Shown here: piece by piece, positions 1 to 10,200 of the stretch
Position numbering within the stretch: position 1 is the first letter of the stretch
How the letters are laid out: the number at the start of each line of letters is the position of its first letter
NCBI GenBank assembly: GCA_001643675.2
Contig: LSRY02000041.1
Span: 312,501-376,500, forward strand
DNA length: 64,000 bases
Origin: Monocercomonoides exilis
Taxonomy: Eukaryota > Preaxostyla > Oxymonadida > Polymastigidae
Reading direction: 5' to 3'
Program-made: the position numbers and the translations under genes
The notes under the pieces: generated by a model
Databases searched by the model: none
What the model was told of the DNA's origin: nothing
What the model saw: the letters and a program-made list of their open reading frames with translations, nothing else

Positions 1-885
1 CGGAACCGCTTACCAATTTGTGAAGCACCATTCAGAGCTGAAGAGAAGTTCTCCGAAAAATGTTGATGTTAATCGCCTTGCGGTGTCGTGCCAAAGTGTT
101 CCGCAGCCCTGGTATTCATTACTGGACGGATTACATGAAAAAAATGAGCACTGCAAAGAACAAATATTCTACATGGATGAGTTATCACAAAGAGTCCCAA
201 CAAATTTAAAGCTGAGCGTGGTTCATCCTGAAAATGAAAATCCAGTATTTCGTAAAGAACCACCAAAAACAACAAATACAACTCTTGTTGCTGCTGTGGC
301 TGCTGATGGATTTGCACTTCCTTCTGTGATTCTATGGCCTAGTAAAAGTCTTCCTGATGAAATAAAACCACTGCTGTCACAGACTCTGGATATCTGAAAG
401 AACAGAAGAGGTTGTATGAGTTGCAATCAATTCAAAAAGTGCGCACATACAACACTCCTTCAAGGAATTATCAATGGCAGAAAGAGCATATCACTGGAAA
501 ACTCTCACTGCTTGCTTCTCATCGATTCACACACTTCTCGCGCAGATCCGACAATCTGAAGAGAATTTCAAAATGAAAATACCGACTTCGTCACCTTCAT
601 TCCTCACAGCACACATATCGCCCAGCCTTATGACAGAGGAGTCTTTGTTGTTCTCAAAACAGAACTGCAAACAAAATATGAACTTCCATCTTCTTCAACA
701 TCTTCATTAAAAATAACAGCTCTTGTGGATGTTCTCCCTCAAGCAATTCTTACCGCCCTCTCACCTGCTGTGAAAAAAAAATCCTTCGCAACAAGTGGAG
801 TTTTTCATTTTGAATCTGGACCGATTCTCATGAAGCTTCCAGAAACATCAGAATTAAACCTCTGTGACATGACAAGAGAAAATTG
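1..885 (+). pseudogene. Decayed pogo/Tigger-like DDE transposase (DDE_1), 5' part outside window
   Basis: The opening frame carries the first catalytic block of a DDE_1 (pogo/CENP-B-like) transposase, with FYMDE near 170 and a TLVAAVAADGFALPSVILW core near 280-345. After 361 the homology moves to another frame (TDSGYLKEQ). The second block, LLLIDSH, lies near 517, and the third, FIPHSTHIAQPYDRG, near 596-640. All three acidic residues can still be seen, but they are in different frames, and at least one stop separates blocks two and three. This is a dead copy. The N-terminal DNA-binding part would lie left of the window. Family assignment rests on the classic 'PHSTH..QP.DRG' ending; the exact subfamily is not resolved. 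Confidence 0.8.
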
Positions 886-911
886 AAAAAATGACAAAAT
901 GACTGACAAGA

Positions 912-1150
912 TATTTATGACTTGTCAAAAAGGGTTATTTATAACGATTTCAAAATTCTTTATTACTATAATAATGAATTTGATAATCTTTGTTAATAAT
1001 TCTTATTATTTTGAAAAAACAAAAATTAAAATAAAATGATCAAGTTCCCAACATATATTTTTATGACACGAAATGACAGTTGAGGAATATTTTTGTCACA
1101 ATTTGTCATTGACAGTCACTGACGGTCACTGACGGTCACTGACATCAGAG
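912..1150. repeat. Dispersed repeat, inverted partner at 36793-37024
   Basis: The AT-rich segment after the dead transposase matches, in inverted orientation and imperfectly, the segment at 36793-37024 (shared words include GATCAAGTTCCCAACAT and the adjacent poly-T/TTATTATTTTGAAA stretch). It ends in a short tandem array of the unit TGACGGTCAC near 1105-1145, which looks like subterminal transposon repeats. It may be the 3' end of the element that carried the transposase at 1-885. Confidence 0.55.
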
Positions 1151-3170
1151 AAAAAATGACAACATATTACAGATGTCATCAACAAATCTTTTCCATAGTG
1201 CTTTGAAAAGTCTTTGGAAGTTTTAGCAATAGTTTATTGTATATTAATACTAAATTAAATTTTTATTTTTTATTTTATTTTATTTTTTTTTTTGTGACAG
1301 ACGAGGCTTCAAGCAATTTGTCAGGTCACAGAGGTATAATCAGAATATCAACGTTCATCACATTCAAATAGATTCGACTTCTATGGCAAGATAATTACTG
1401 ATGAGAAGCTTCTGAATGATTGGAGTGAACATTTGGGTGATTCTTTTTGAAAAGTCACAAATATTTAATTTTCAAATATGACAAAAATTTCATATTTTGC
1501 TAAATATTTTGTTAACAAATATCAAACCTAACTTTTATAGAATATATTCCTTGAAAATGCTATTTCAAACATTCTTGAGGAGATTTGTGAGCTGAAACAG
1601 AAATTTGAGCAAATTATGAAAATTTTGATATATTTGAAAGTTAAACATTTGTGACTTTTCAAAAAGAATCACCCATTTGTGTATAAAAGAAGATGAAAAA
1701 GTTGAAAAATAAGAAAAAGAAGAAACAATTGATGATGAAAAGAATTCTTCTGAACAAATGAAAAAAACAGAACAAAAAGAAGATAATAAGTTAGAATTTT
1801 TGGTTGAAATGAAAAAATAAAGAGAAAATTTGAAGTGAAAGAAGATGATCATGAAAATGAAAAGGAAGAAATGAATGTAATTGAAAGAAAATAAAAGGAA
1901 AAATCAATGATTTGGATTTTAATTTCCAACTTATGTTTAAACCTCCTCGTCACCCTGCCAGTGAGGAGTCTTTTTTTCTTTAGTGACTGACGAACTGATA
2001 ATTACTTTGTCACTGTTTGATTTAATCGAAAGTCCTTTTTTTCTGCTGGCTTGTCCATACGGATAATTAAATTTTGTTGTCCTTTTAAAACAATATAAAT
2101 TTTGTATTTGAAAAAAATAGTTTTTTTTACAAACTTGGACATCAATTTTTAATTTTGGATAAGAATTTTGATCAAGTCAGTTAATGATTTTTTTGATCGT
2201 CACTTTTTCAGATCTTTTGTCACTTTCGTAACTGTCAAGTCACTTGTCAATTCTTATTGCAAAACAAAATATTGGTTTCACGGATTCGATAAATGGAGAT
2301 ATTTTGAGCATTAATTAGATAATCGCGGAAATTTCAAATTCATTCATGCTCTGAAAATTGAATGAAGTGATAAAAGCTGTAAGCAAGTGTGAAAAGTATT
2401 TGACTAACAAGAAAGCACAAATTTTTATTAAGTTTTTTGTTTTAAAGAAGATATTCATTATCATGAAAAAATGAACATCAAATACGAAGGAATTCATTGA
2501 AGAGAGATAATAATTGTGCAGTTCGCAAATAATAATATTTGTGAAGCGAAGGAGGGACATGCTGATGATGATGATGTGAATTGCACGAGTTCTTTTCAGC
2601 CAGTGAACGAAGTCTATTTTAATGTTTAAGTATTGAAAATAACGCATTTCGCAGAATATTCAATACAATGTTCAACTATTGATATTTTCGACTGATTTAC
2701 AGCATCAGAGAAACTTGATTAAACTTGTTCTGTCAAGAAAAAAAGAGCTTATTAAACTTTGTTTGTTGTCGTATTTATCAACTTTAGAAAAAATGAAATG
2801 GATAGATGAATGATTGATGACGTTTCAAATAATCCTCACTCAATATTTTCAGAGAAAGTGATATCTTCAATATATTCTCAACATTTTTAAATGGTCCAAT
2901 CCAAGTTCTGTAACACATATTTTTTTTTGAAATCGATTATTTTCAAGGGATTGCAAAGTGGTTGGAGAAAAACGTCAGAGCTTATCAATTGAGATAAAGA
3001 ACTGTTTGTTATAATTCTGAAATTGTGAAAGAATCTTTTTTCAGACAGTTTCATTTCTTATTAGAAATAAACATGCGAATTTTTAATAAACATCTCATAT
3101 TTTTTCAAAATGAAAATGATTTTCCTTTCTTCAGTCAAAAATCATAATTCCACCTATCTCTTCTTCTGTT
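1151..3170. other. Noncoding AT-rich stretch with repeats
   Basis: No convincing gene. It holds a T-rich (TTTTATTTTA) tract near 1258-1292, one MITE (listed separately) and further TGAC/GTCACT words near 1985 and 2205-2250 that recall the subterminal repeats of the elements at 912-1150 and 13455-16656. Short open frames on both strands have A/T-driven composition and no recognisable domain. Confidence 0.5.
1434..1675. mobile_element. MITE, TGGGTGATT family, copy 1
   Basis: A 242-bp element whose two ends are inverted copies starting TGGGTGATTCTTTTTGAAAA and staying alike for about 58 bp with a handful of mismatches. It has no coding capacity. The ends match the TGGGTGATTATTTTTGAAAT ends of the copies at 16799, 29656 and 41069. 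The flanks here are T-rich and do not show a clean TA duplication. Confidence 0.75.
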
Positions 3171-3731
3171 CTAACCATTTCTCTCCAGAAGGGCATCTTG
3201 CCTTTTTTCGCATTCAAGCAGCGCAATCTCCAAAATTGCGTACGCCGTTCCTGTAGAATTCAACAAGATGAGGTTATCAAACGAGCTGGTGCTGCTTCCA
3301 AAAGCATGCGCATTGCTCTCTTCTCTATTTCGACAAGCGCTAGATGTGGTATTTTCTTTAGAAGCACAATACAATGAAAAATGATTATCAATGCTTCCAT
3401 ATTCTCAGAACTCAGCTGAAAGATGGCTGAAATCTGCTTTCGGATGTACGAGAAGCTTTTTCAGACGGTGTGGACGAAAGAGAGAAGAAGGAAAGGCCAG
3501 ATTGGAGCGTGTGTGGGGTGTTTGAGGAAGAGAGGTATAAGAAGTGGAAGAGAGCGATGGATGCGAAGCAGGGGGCGGTGGTGTTTCCATAGAGAAAAAT
3601 GCAGAGAGAAGGTAAAATTGCAATGCGTGTGTTGAAAAAGCAAATTAGTGTTAAAGTACTTTTTGTTGATTGATAATTCTATTATGACAAGGAGATGAAA
3701 ATGGAGTATTTTAAGAGCATTATTTTCGTTT
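3171..3731 (+). other. Possible exons of an unresolved plus-strand gene
   Basis: Several short plus-strand frames look protein-like. One is a stretch around 3225-3380 translating to SNELVLLPKACALLSSLFRQ and onward. Another, around 3435-3590, contains REAFSDGVDEREKKERPDW and FEEERYKKWKRAMDAKQ. They lie in different frames with AG-ending pyrimidine tracts before them, so they could be exons of the gene ending at 4082. I could not find a single splice model that joins them, and they could equally be relics. Function not recognised. Confidence 0.3.
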
Positions 3732-4082
3732 GAAGAAGAAGAAGAGGAGGAGGAGGAGAAGGAAGAAGAAGAAGAAGAAGAAGAAGAATTAACAGAAGAA
3801 GAATTTGAAGAAGAAGAAGAAGAGGAAGAAGAAGAGGAAGAAGAAGAGGAAGAAGAAGAGGAAGAAGAAGATGATGATGAGGAAGCGGAAGAGGAAGAAA
3901 AAACTGAGGAGAAAAATATTGATTATGAGACAAAAAAAGAAAGTGCAACAGATTATGAAGAATATGAACATGAATATGAAGGTGAATATGAAGACGGAGA
4001 AGAAGAAGATAAGAGAAAGAAGGCAAAAGAAGAAGAGGAAGAGGAAGAAAAAATAGAAGAGGATGATGATGAAATTAAGTGA
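3732..4082 (+). CDS. Last exon (3' fragment) of a very acidic Glu/Asp-rich protein
   Basis: The frame ending at TGA 4080-4082 reads almost only Glu at first, then a mixed segment (KNIDYETKKES, YEEYEHEYEGEYEDGEEEDK), then a final EEEEKIEEDDDEIK. The mixed Tyr/Glu segment argues that this frame, not the Lys-rich alternative frame, is used. There is no in-frame ATG: the frame is open only back to a TGA at 3696, so the start must come from an upstream exon. Long acidic tails are common on nuclear and chromatin proteins, but nothing here identifies the family. The repetitive GAA/GAG DNA is prone to slippage. Confidence 0.4.
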   Translation, partial: EEEEEEEEEKEEEEEEEEELTEEEFEEEEEEEEEEEEEEEEEEEEEDDDEEAEEEEKTEEKNIDYETKKESATDYEEYEHEYEGEYEDGEEEDKRKKAKEEEEEEEKIEEDDDEIK

Positions 4083-4734
4083 TGGTTGTCAATTCCATTT
4101 TTGTGTGTGAAGAACCCACGGTTTATCAATGCTCCCTAATATGCATGGGGTAGCCTTGGTGACTGCTGCATTCACGTTGGTGCTTGTGCTTGTGCTTGTT
4201 TTTGAGAAAAGAAAGGATAATGTTGCTGCTGATGTTGCTTGCGGTGTGTGGAGCCTGCTATCCACATATTCCCCATGTTTCATATTGGCTGATATACAAA
4301 CTCAGCATTCCTTTGTATATTTGCAATGATCAGTGAGTAACCAACAATCGTCCCTTGCATTGGCTCTCTTCCACCATCGTAACATCCACATTGCATCCCT
4401 CTCCACATGCTCTTCGCATGCTCCTCCATATCCTCCGTTTGTTCCTCGTTCTCCTTTTCATCTTTCTCCTCCTTCCCATCGTTGCAAACCACTCAAATTC
4501 ATTAACTTCTTCCGTGAGCGCTGCCATTACCGCTTTGGCTGCTGCTGTTGTTACCGATTCATCATTAAGCATTCGCCATTTGTATATCCTCTACCATCTT
4601 CCACATGAAAGCTCTCCTTCAGCCTCTCCCTCTCTCTCTCCGCCAAGCTATATCTCTTTCTCTGTTGATCCCTCCTCTCTAGATTCCCCTTGACAGCAAC
4701 ACAACATCTGCAGCAATTTTCCTTCCCTGTCTTA
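4083..4734. other. Unresolved stretch, weak coding signals on both strands
   Basis: Short open frames exist on both strands (for example plus 4355-4693, minus 4330-4572 and minus 4089-4283), with compositions that could be coding. None shows a recognisable domain, and no splice model links them. I make no gene call. Confidence 0.3.
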
Positions 4735-5180
4735 TCACCATAACTGATTGTGCAACAGATTCACCTGACTGCTGCTGGCTGAACGCTCACCATCACTGGA
4801 CGTTCTTGCTCTCCTGTGCTTCCCCTCTAGTGACAAAATCTGCTCCAATTCGATTGCCAAAGAACTATTCAGCTCGCACAGTATAGCCTTCAGCTTCATC
4901 AGTGTCTCTTTTGTATCGGAGTTTTTCTTTGCTGAGATTCTCTGTGCGTTCTCTTCTTTTGCAATATTCTTCGACTGCAGCCACATCACCGACAGATCAA
5001 CAATCACGCAAAACTTGTACACAGAGCAATGAACTGATCCATTTCTACTTTCCTCAAAAAATTCGTCCAATTATCACATCCGACCTCTTTCATTTGTTGC
5101 AGCTTATTCTCCCCCACCAGCTCTCTCGCTTTCCATTGATCCAGTTGCTCCACATTTCTTCTCGAAGTATCTCCACTCAT
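4735..5180 (-). CDS. Small two-exon gene of unknown function, coiled-coil-like
   Basis: On the minus strand an ATG at 5180 opens MSGDTSRRNVEQLDQWKARE and continues with a hydrophilic, helix-prone sequence (LVGENKLQQMKEVGCDNW). A second protein-like block at 4974-4735 reads KNIAKEENAQRISAKKN, then LMKLKAILCELNSSLAIELE, ending at TGA. The preferred model is exon 5180-5049, a 74-nt intron with donor GTAGAA and acceptor CTGCAG, and exon 4974-4735, giving 123 aa. A rival donor at 5014 (GTTTTG) gives a 91-aa product ending at TAG 4865-4867. No signal peptide, membrane segment or known domain was seen. Confidence 0.4.
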
Positions 5181-6348
5181 CGGTTCGGAGAAATATTTTC
5201 AGAGCTTCAATGATGCTCAGGCTGCTCACGTATATGTTTAAGATAGCTTTTCACTTTTATTCTCTTCTTTCCATTCTTCTCTTTTCTTCTTCTCCAATTT
5301 CTCAAACAATCACGGTTTTGTTGATTTAAACTCTTCTTCCACATATTTTCTCAAATATCCTATGAAAAAAAGCAGAACAAAAAGGCAATTATTCTGTTAT
5401 GCAACTTGCAGGAACTGGCTTGAAAGAAGAAAATGATAAAATCAATCTGTAATTACTGAATGATGACGTGTTAGTAAATGGATAGTTATGAAGAATTCCA
5501 ATCCCATAACTTGTGTTGATTGCAATATATCCTTTTGACAATAACGAATGATTTCGCCATGCTTTTCAACAAAGTTAATCTTCCAAAAGCAGTTATTGTT
5601 CTATTTGGAATCCGGAATATATACATATATTGCATGAATCTATATTTGATGTAATTATCATTTCAATAAATCTCTTTCGAAATTTTAAAGAATTTATTGT
5701 GTTATTCTTTCGAAAGTCAAACGATGAAATTTGATAAATTTAATATGGGTCATGCAAGAGATAATTTCTTTGAAAACTTTGAGAATAAAAACACGAATCA
5801 CTTTTATGTTATTATACCACTCAATCAATCAATTTAATAACCGGAAAAAAAAAAGGTGACAAAGTGACTGAAGAATAATTTTGTTTTTCGGGGTAACGCA
5901 GAGGCTTACTTATGTTGTGATCAAAGTGGTTAATATGATTATTAAACAAAAAACATCAAAAGCATGTGCAACATTTCCATTATTATATCTCCTTATTTTT
6001 CATTGAATCTTTCATGGTAAATTCGAGAAAGCAGTCGTTTATTTAAATTCACTGCCTCTCATCCAATTATAAGAGAGTTTATTCGAATGAAATCAGATAA
6101 TTCGAATAATAACTTTTTATTCACATTTCATCCAATACCATTGATTACAATCCATTCATTTTTTCACAAACTTTTTTTCTTTGTTCTAATTGTTTATTAT
6201 ATTTTCTTTCTTCTTTCTTCTTTTTCTATTGATATTGTTATTTGTTTGTTTGATAGTTTATTAAATGTAAACTCAAAACAGAAAATAAAGGGTATTAATA
6301 ATCATATTGTGGTTATTTTTTATTTATTCTCTACTCATATTTCAGCAC
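5181..6348. other. AT-rich intergenic stretch between divergent genes
   Basis: No gene seen. It lies between the minus-strand small gene starting at 5180 and the plus-strand phosphatase starting at 6349, so it should hold both promoters. It is strongly A/T-rich with several near-palindromic A/T words but no motif I can name. Confidence 0.45.
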
Positions 6349-8501
6349 ATGTCAACTGCAAAGGCTTCAGTTTCCGATGTTTGTGCTAAACTTTATTTGT
6401 ATTTTGTTATTTTAAGATATTTCTTGTTATCAGGCGGTTCCGCCTTGTCCTCTTATACAAGAAATATCATCAGAAGGTTTATCTGCTGATGAATGGAAGG
6501 CACGAGGGAACAAGCACTTTAATGAAGGGAAATATAATGAGGCAATCGAATGTTATGATAAAGCTATTGAAATTTCCCCAAGTGCACCACTTTATTCAAA
6601 TCGTTCACTGTGTAATATTCGATTAGAGAATTATGGATATGCCGTGCAAGATGCAACTTTGGCAATAAAAACAGATCCAACATTTCAAAAGGGATATTAT
6701 AGACGTGGGTGTGCTTACTTGCAACTCAAGCAGTTTAATGAGGCTATTGCAGATTTAAAAAAACAAGCTGAATTAACACCTAATAATTTGGAGGTGCGAA
6801 CAAAACTGAATGAAGCGAGAACAAAACTATCTTCTCTTTTTAGCAAGGCTATTTCACTCCCTTCATCACAAGCAAGTGCATTGATCACAAGCGAAAAATC
6901 TCATCTCACAATTCCTGAAAGCTATGCAGGGCCACGATTTTCATTTCCCATCACATCATCCAATTGTCCATCAACCTTAATTACGGAAGAAACTGCAACT
7001 TGGATGAGATCCCAAAAACTCATCCCATATGGATACGTCATACCACTTTTGGAACAAATGATTACTGTTTTTTCTTCAGAACCAAATTTGGTGACAGTTC
7101 CTCTAACAAGGCGAGGAGTAACTGTTGTGGGTGATACTCACGGACAATTTTATGATCTTCTCAACATATTCCGTCTGAATGGATTTCCTTCTGAAGATAA
7201 CATCTATGTGTTTAATGGTGATTATGTGGATCGAGGTTCATTTTCGATGGAGGTCATTCTGTTTTTGTTCTTGCTGAAGGCGCGCTATCCAAAGCACCTT
7301 ATTCTTCTCCGAGGGAACCACGAAACAGACAACATGAACGAGATGTATGGGTTTAAAGGCGAATGCGATGCCAAATACAACAAGCAGCTATTTCCGATTT
7401 TCTCTCATGTCTTTAATCACCTTCCAATTTGTGCACTGCTTACTGATGAAGAGGAGCTGAAAAAAGAAGATGAGGAAAAAGAAGAAGGAAAAGAAGAAGG
7501 AAAAGAAGAAGAAGAAGAGGAGGAGGAGAATAAGAAGAATAAGAAGAAGAAGACACCAACACGAGTGCTCTGTGTCCATGGTGGTATCCCAACAACAGAC
7601 GGAGTGAAGCTGAGCCAAATTCAGGCCTTCGACCGCAAGCAGCAGCCACCAGATGATCCAGAGTCCATCTTTGCCGACCTTGTCTGGACTGACCCACAGC
7701 AGCAGCCAGGCAGAAGCCCCTCGCCACGTGGAGTTAGATACATGTTTGGTATGTTGTCTGAAGGAAAGAAAAATAACTTGTTCTTTCTTTCTTTAATTCT
7801 TTAATTCTTTCTTCTTTTTACTTAAAATTTATATTTTATTTGATTGAATGATCTGTTTTGTGAAACATTTTACACGTTTTTTTTAACATTTGATATTGAT
7901 CATTTTATTTCATTTTTTATTTCAATCACTTATATATTCTGCTTTTATTTATTTATCTATCTATCTATCTATTTATTTATTTATTTTATGATTTATTTTT
8001 TTTGCTTTATATTCTTTCTCTTTTTCTTCTTCCATCTCAACAGGCCCTGATGTCACTGAGCAGTTTCTTGCGGACAACGATCTGTCGTACATCATCCGCT
8101 CGCACCAAGTGGTAGACGAAGGCTTTGAGCTCAACCACGGCGGCAAATGCATCACCGTCTTCTCTGCGCCACACTACTGCGACTTCCAAACAAACAAGGG
8201 ATCGATCATGAAGGTACGCCCCCGCTGGCTGGCAGAGGAGCTGAAGGAGGACTTGAAAGGGAAGAAGGACAAGCAGGACAAGCAAGGCAAACAGGAGGGA
8301 GGGTGCTTCTGGATGACAGAGGAAGAGATGAAGGCAGAGCGGCAGGCGCTTCTGGATGAGGCAGCAGCGTTTGACAAGATGGGGGCAAAAGTGATCCCTT
8401 GCAACGTTCAAGGCCTCACCATTGTACAATTCGATCAAGTCCCTCATCCTCCTGTTGCTGCAATGAAGTATTCACCTTTCAGTAGATTCGGATTCTTCTA
8501 A
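6349..8501 (+). CDS. PPP5: Serine/threonine protein phosphatase 5 (TPR-PPP), three exons
   Basis: PP5 is a PPP-family metallophosphatase that removes phosphate from Ser/Thr; its TPRs bind Hsp90 and hold the enzyme inactive until bound. Exons are 6349-6378 (MSTAKASVSD), 6434-7748 and 8044-8501; introns of 55 nt (GTTTGT) and 295 nt (GTATGT) keep the frame, giving 600 aa. Three TPRs occupy about residues 26-128. The catalytic part has GDTHGQ (about 243), GDYVDRG, RGNHE, CVHGGI, the R in IIRSH, HGGKC and VFSAPHYCD. The last motif has His where Asn is usual (SAPNYCD). A Lys/Glu-rich insert of about 38 residues (about 350-387) and a charged insert near the C terminus are unlike typical PP5. Start chosen because ATG 6349 splices in phase into the TPR exon. 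Confidence 0.93.
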
Positions 8502-8781
8502 AGTTTATTATTTAAAAATATTATTTTTTAAATTATCATTTCACTGGATATTTAAATGGGATTAGAACACTCTTGAAAAGAAGTGAAAGTTCCAATTTTT
8601 TCAGCTTTAATTGATTTTTAATTCACATATCTTTATTTATGAGACATGCAAGTTGGCTCCTTTATGTTTAACGATTTATAAAATAACTTTTTCGAAAAAA
8701 ACAACTAAAAGAAAAAATTAAAGAATATGAATGATCTGAAATATTATAAAATGAATTCCCTTTTTATCAACATTTTTATCA
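8502..8781. other. Short AT-rich intergenic spacer
   Basis: It contains the 3' end of the phosphatase transcript unit (ATTTAAAAATATT directly after the stop) and presumably the promoter of the next gene. No feature recognised. Confidence 0.4.
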
Positions 8782-9533
8782 ATGGAGTCAAACATTGAAA
8801 ATGACAAATTGACACTGTTGTTGTATAATTGTGAATGTATTACTCATTTTCTGTAACATTTTTCTATTTCCTCATGAAAACCTTCAGACAAACTTTCTCA
8901 ATTGTCGCAAAAGAAATTCCTCAAATCTCCAATTGAAGATGACTTTGAACTTGATCACATGTTTGACGATTTGTTGGGTTTTGTTCTTTTGAGTGAAAAT
9001 ATATTCGAAAAACAAAAAGTTGGAAAGAAACTTTTACAAATGTTAAAAACATCCAATTGGATTGAGCACGCGCATATTAATGCAGATTTAGTAAACTTTT
9101 TGCTTTACATGATTTCAGATCCATTTTCTTATGGAAATCTATTTGATCTCTATTCCATTTTAGGCCGTGTGATGCGTCATGTTAAAAATGAAGAAAGAAT
9201 TTTTTCTTTATTGATTTCAACAAACTTTCTGAATTCTTCTGTTGAATTATGCGCATGCATCAGTAATGAGGTTTCGATAACAGAAATATTATTATTTTTC
9301 TACAATTTCTTTCAATGCTGTGCCAGCTCAAAGTTTGCAAGTTGTGATAATTTTATAAAAAATTTATTTTTTGTAATAGTTCAAACAAAAAGAATGAAAT
9401 GTTCAATATTTGTTCCAATATTTTAGAGCAAGCTGGATTTTATGATATTTTGCGCGCTTTTCAGCAATCTTTCATCACAATTCGTTCAATGGCTTATCAG
9501 CTGAAAGATAATTATTTGGATATTTTCTTATGA
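8782..9533 (+). CDS. Three-exon gene of unknown function, helical protein
   Basis: ATG 8782 begins MESNIENDKLTLLLYNCE. A 51-nt intron (8837-8887, GTATTA...TTCAG) joins in phase to exon 8888-9372. A 56-nt intron (9373-9428, GTAATA...TTAGAG) then leads to exon 9429-9533, for 214 aa. The protein is rich in amphipathic helices (DHMFDDLLGFVLLSENIFEK, LLQMLKTSNWIEHAHINADL), as in HEAT/armadillo-type solenoids, but I recognise no specific family. After the TGA at 9531-9533 the same frame stays open for 38 more codons, ending KREEDQKTLFEYLFTQ at TAA 9648-9650. The TGA may therefore be a recent nonsense change. An alternative acceptor at 9426 would give a different C terminus (WLIS). Confidence 0.55.
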
Positions 9534-9650
9534 TCACTCAAACTTTATTTGAATACCATTAATTTGTTCAATTGTCAAATGAATGGCAACCTTAACCTAA
9601 AGCGAGAAGAAGATCAAAAGACACTTTTTGAATATTTATTTACACAATAA

Positions 9651-10200
9651 TTCATAGTTATTTAACAAAATTTAACTCAAATAATTTATTGGTCGTTTGC
9701 GGTAGACTGTTACTCGATTGGAATTATTTTGCAACTCGTTCGATGCCTTATATATATATATGTATATATATTTAATTTTGCGAGAATGATTTTGGCTCAT
9801 TGGAGAAGTCTTTATTCAGAGTTAGCTAATTTCAAGTTGTAAAACAATAATATTTGCAGAATATTAAACATTTACAGATTTATATTCTTATAACTTGTTT
9901 AATAAATTTATTGTTGATTTATAGCTGCAACTTGTAGCTTTCAGTTTAACAAGCTAAATTTGAAAATAGAGCTTAAATCTTTTCATCAATGATAAAGTTT
10001 TTCAATATGAACATTTAAAAGCCAACATATCATTGCAGATTGATTTTTGAAAATTTCATTGAATCATGCAATTTATGTAAAAGTTTTCAATTATTAAAAA
10101 GAAAAAAGTTCATTTAAAAAATCCGAAACACTTATATAAATGGGAAAAAAAATTGAAAAAAGAAAGAAAGATACAACATGATGCAATATAAAAACGCTTT
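9651..10200. other. AT-rich intergenic stretch between convergent genes
   Basis: No gene seen. It contains a (TA)n-type run near 9750-9772 and lies between the 3' ends of the plus gene at 8782 and the minus gene at 10201-13326. Confidence 0.4.

Noticed and set aside
3225-3380. Cdt1-like replication factor
   Set aside because: A short stretch (LVLLPKACALLSSLFRQALD) recalls the Cdt1 fold start, but no following conserved block could be found in any frame.
3805-4056. Lys-rich frame complementary in phase to the acidic exon
   Set aside because: It is the out-of-frame reading of GAA/GAG repeats; the Glu frame has the longer mixed-composition segment and a clean end.
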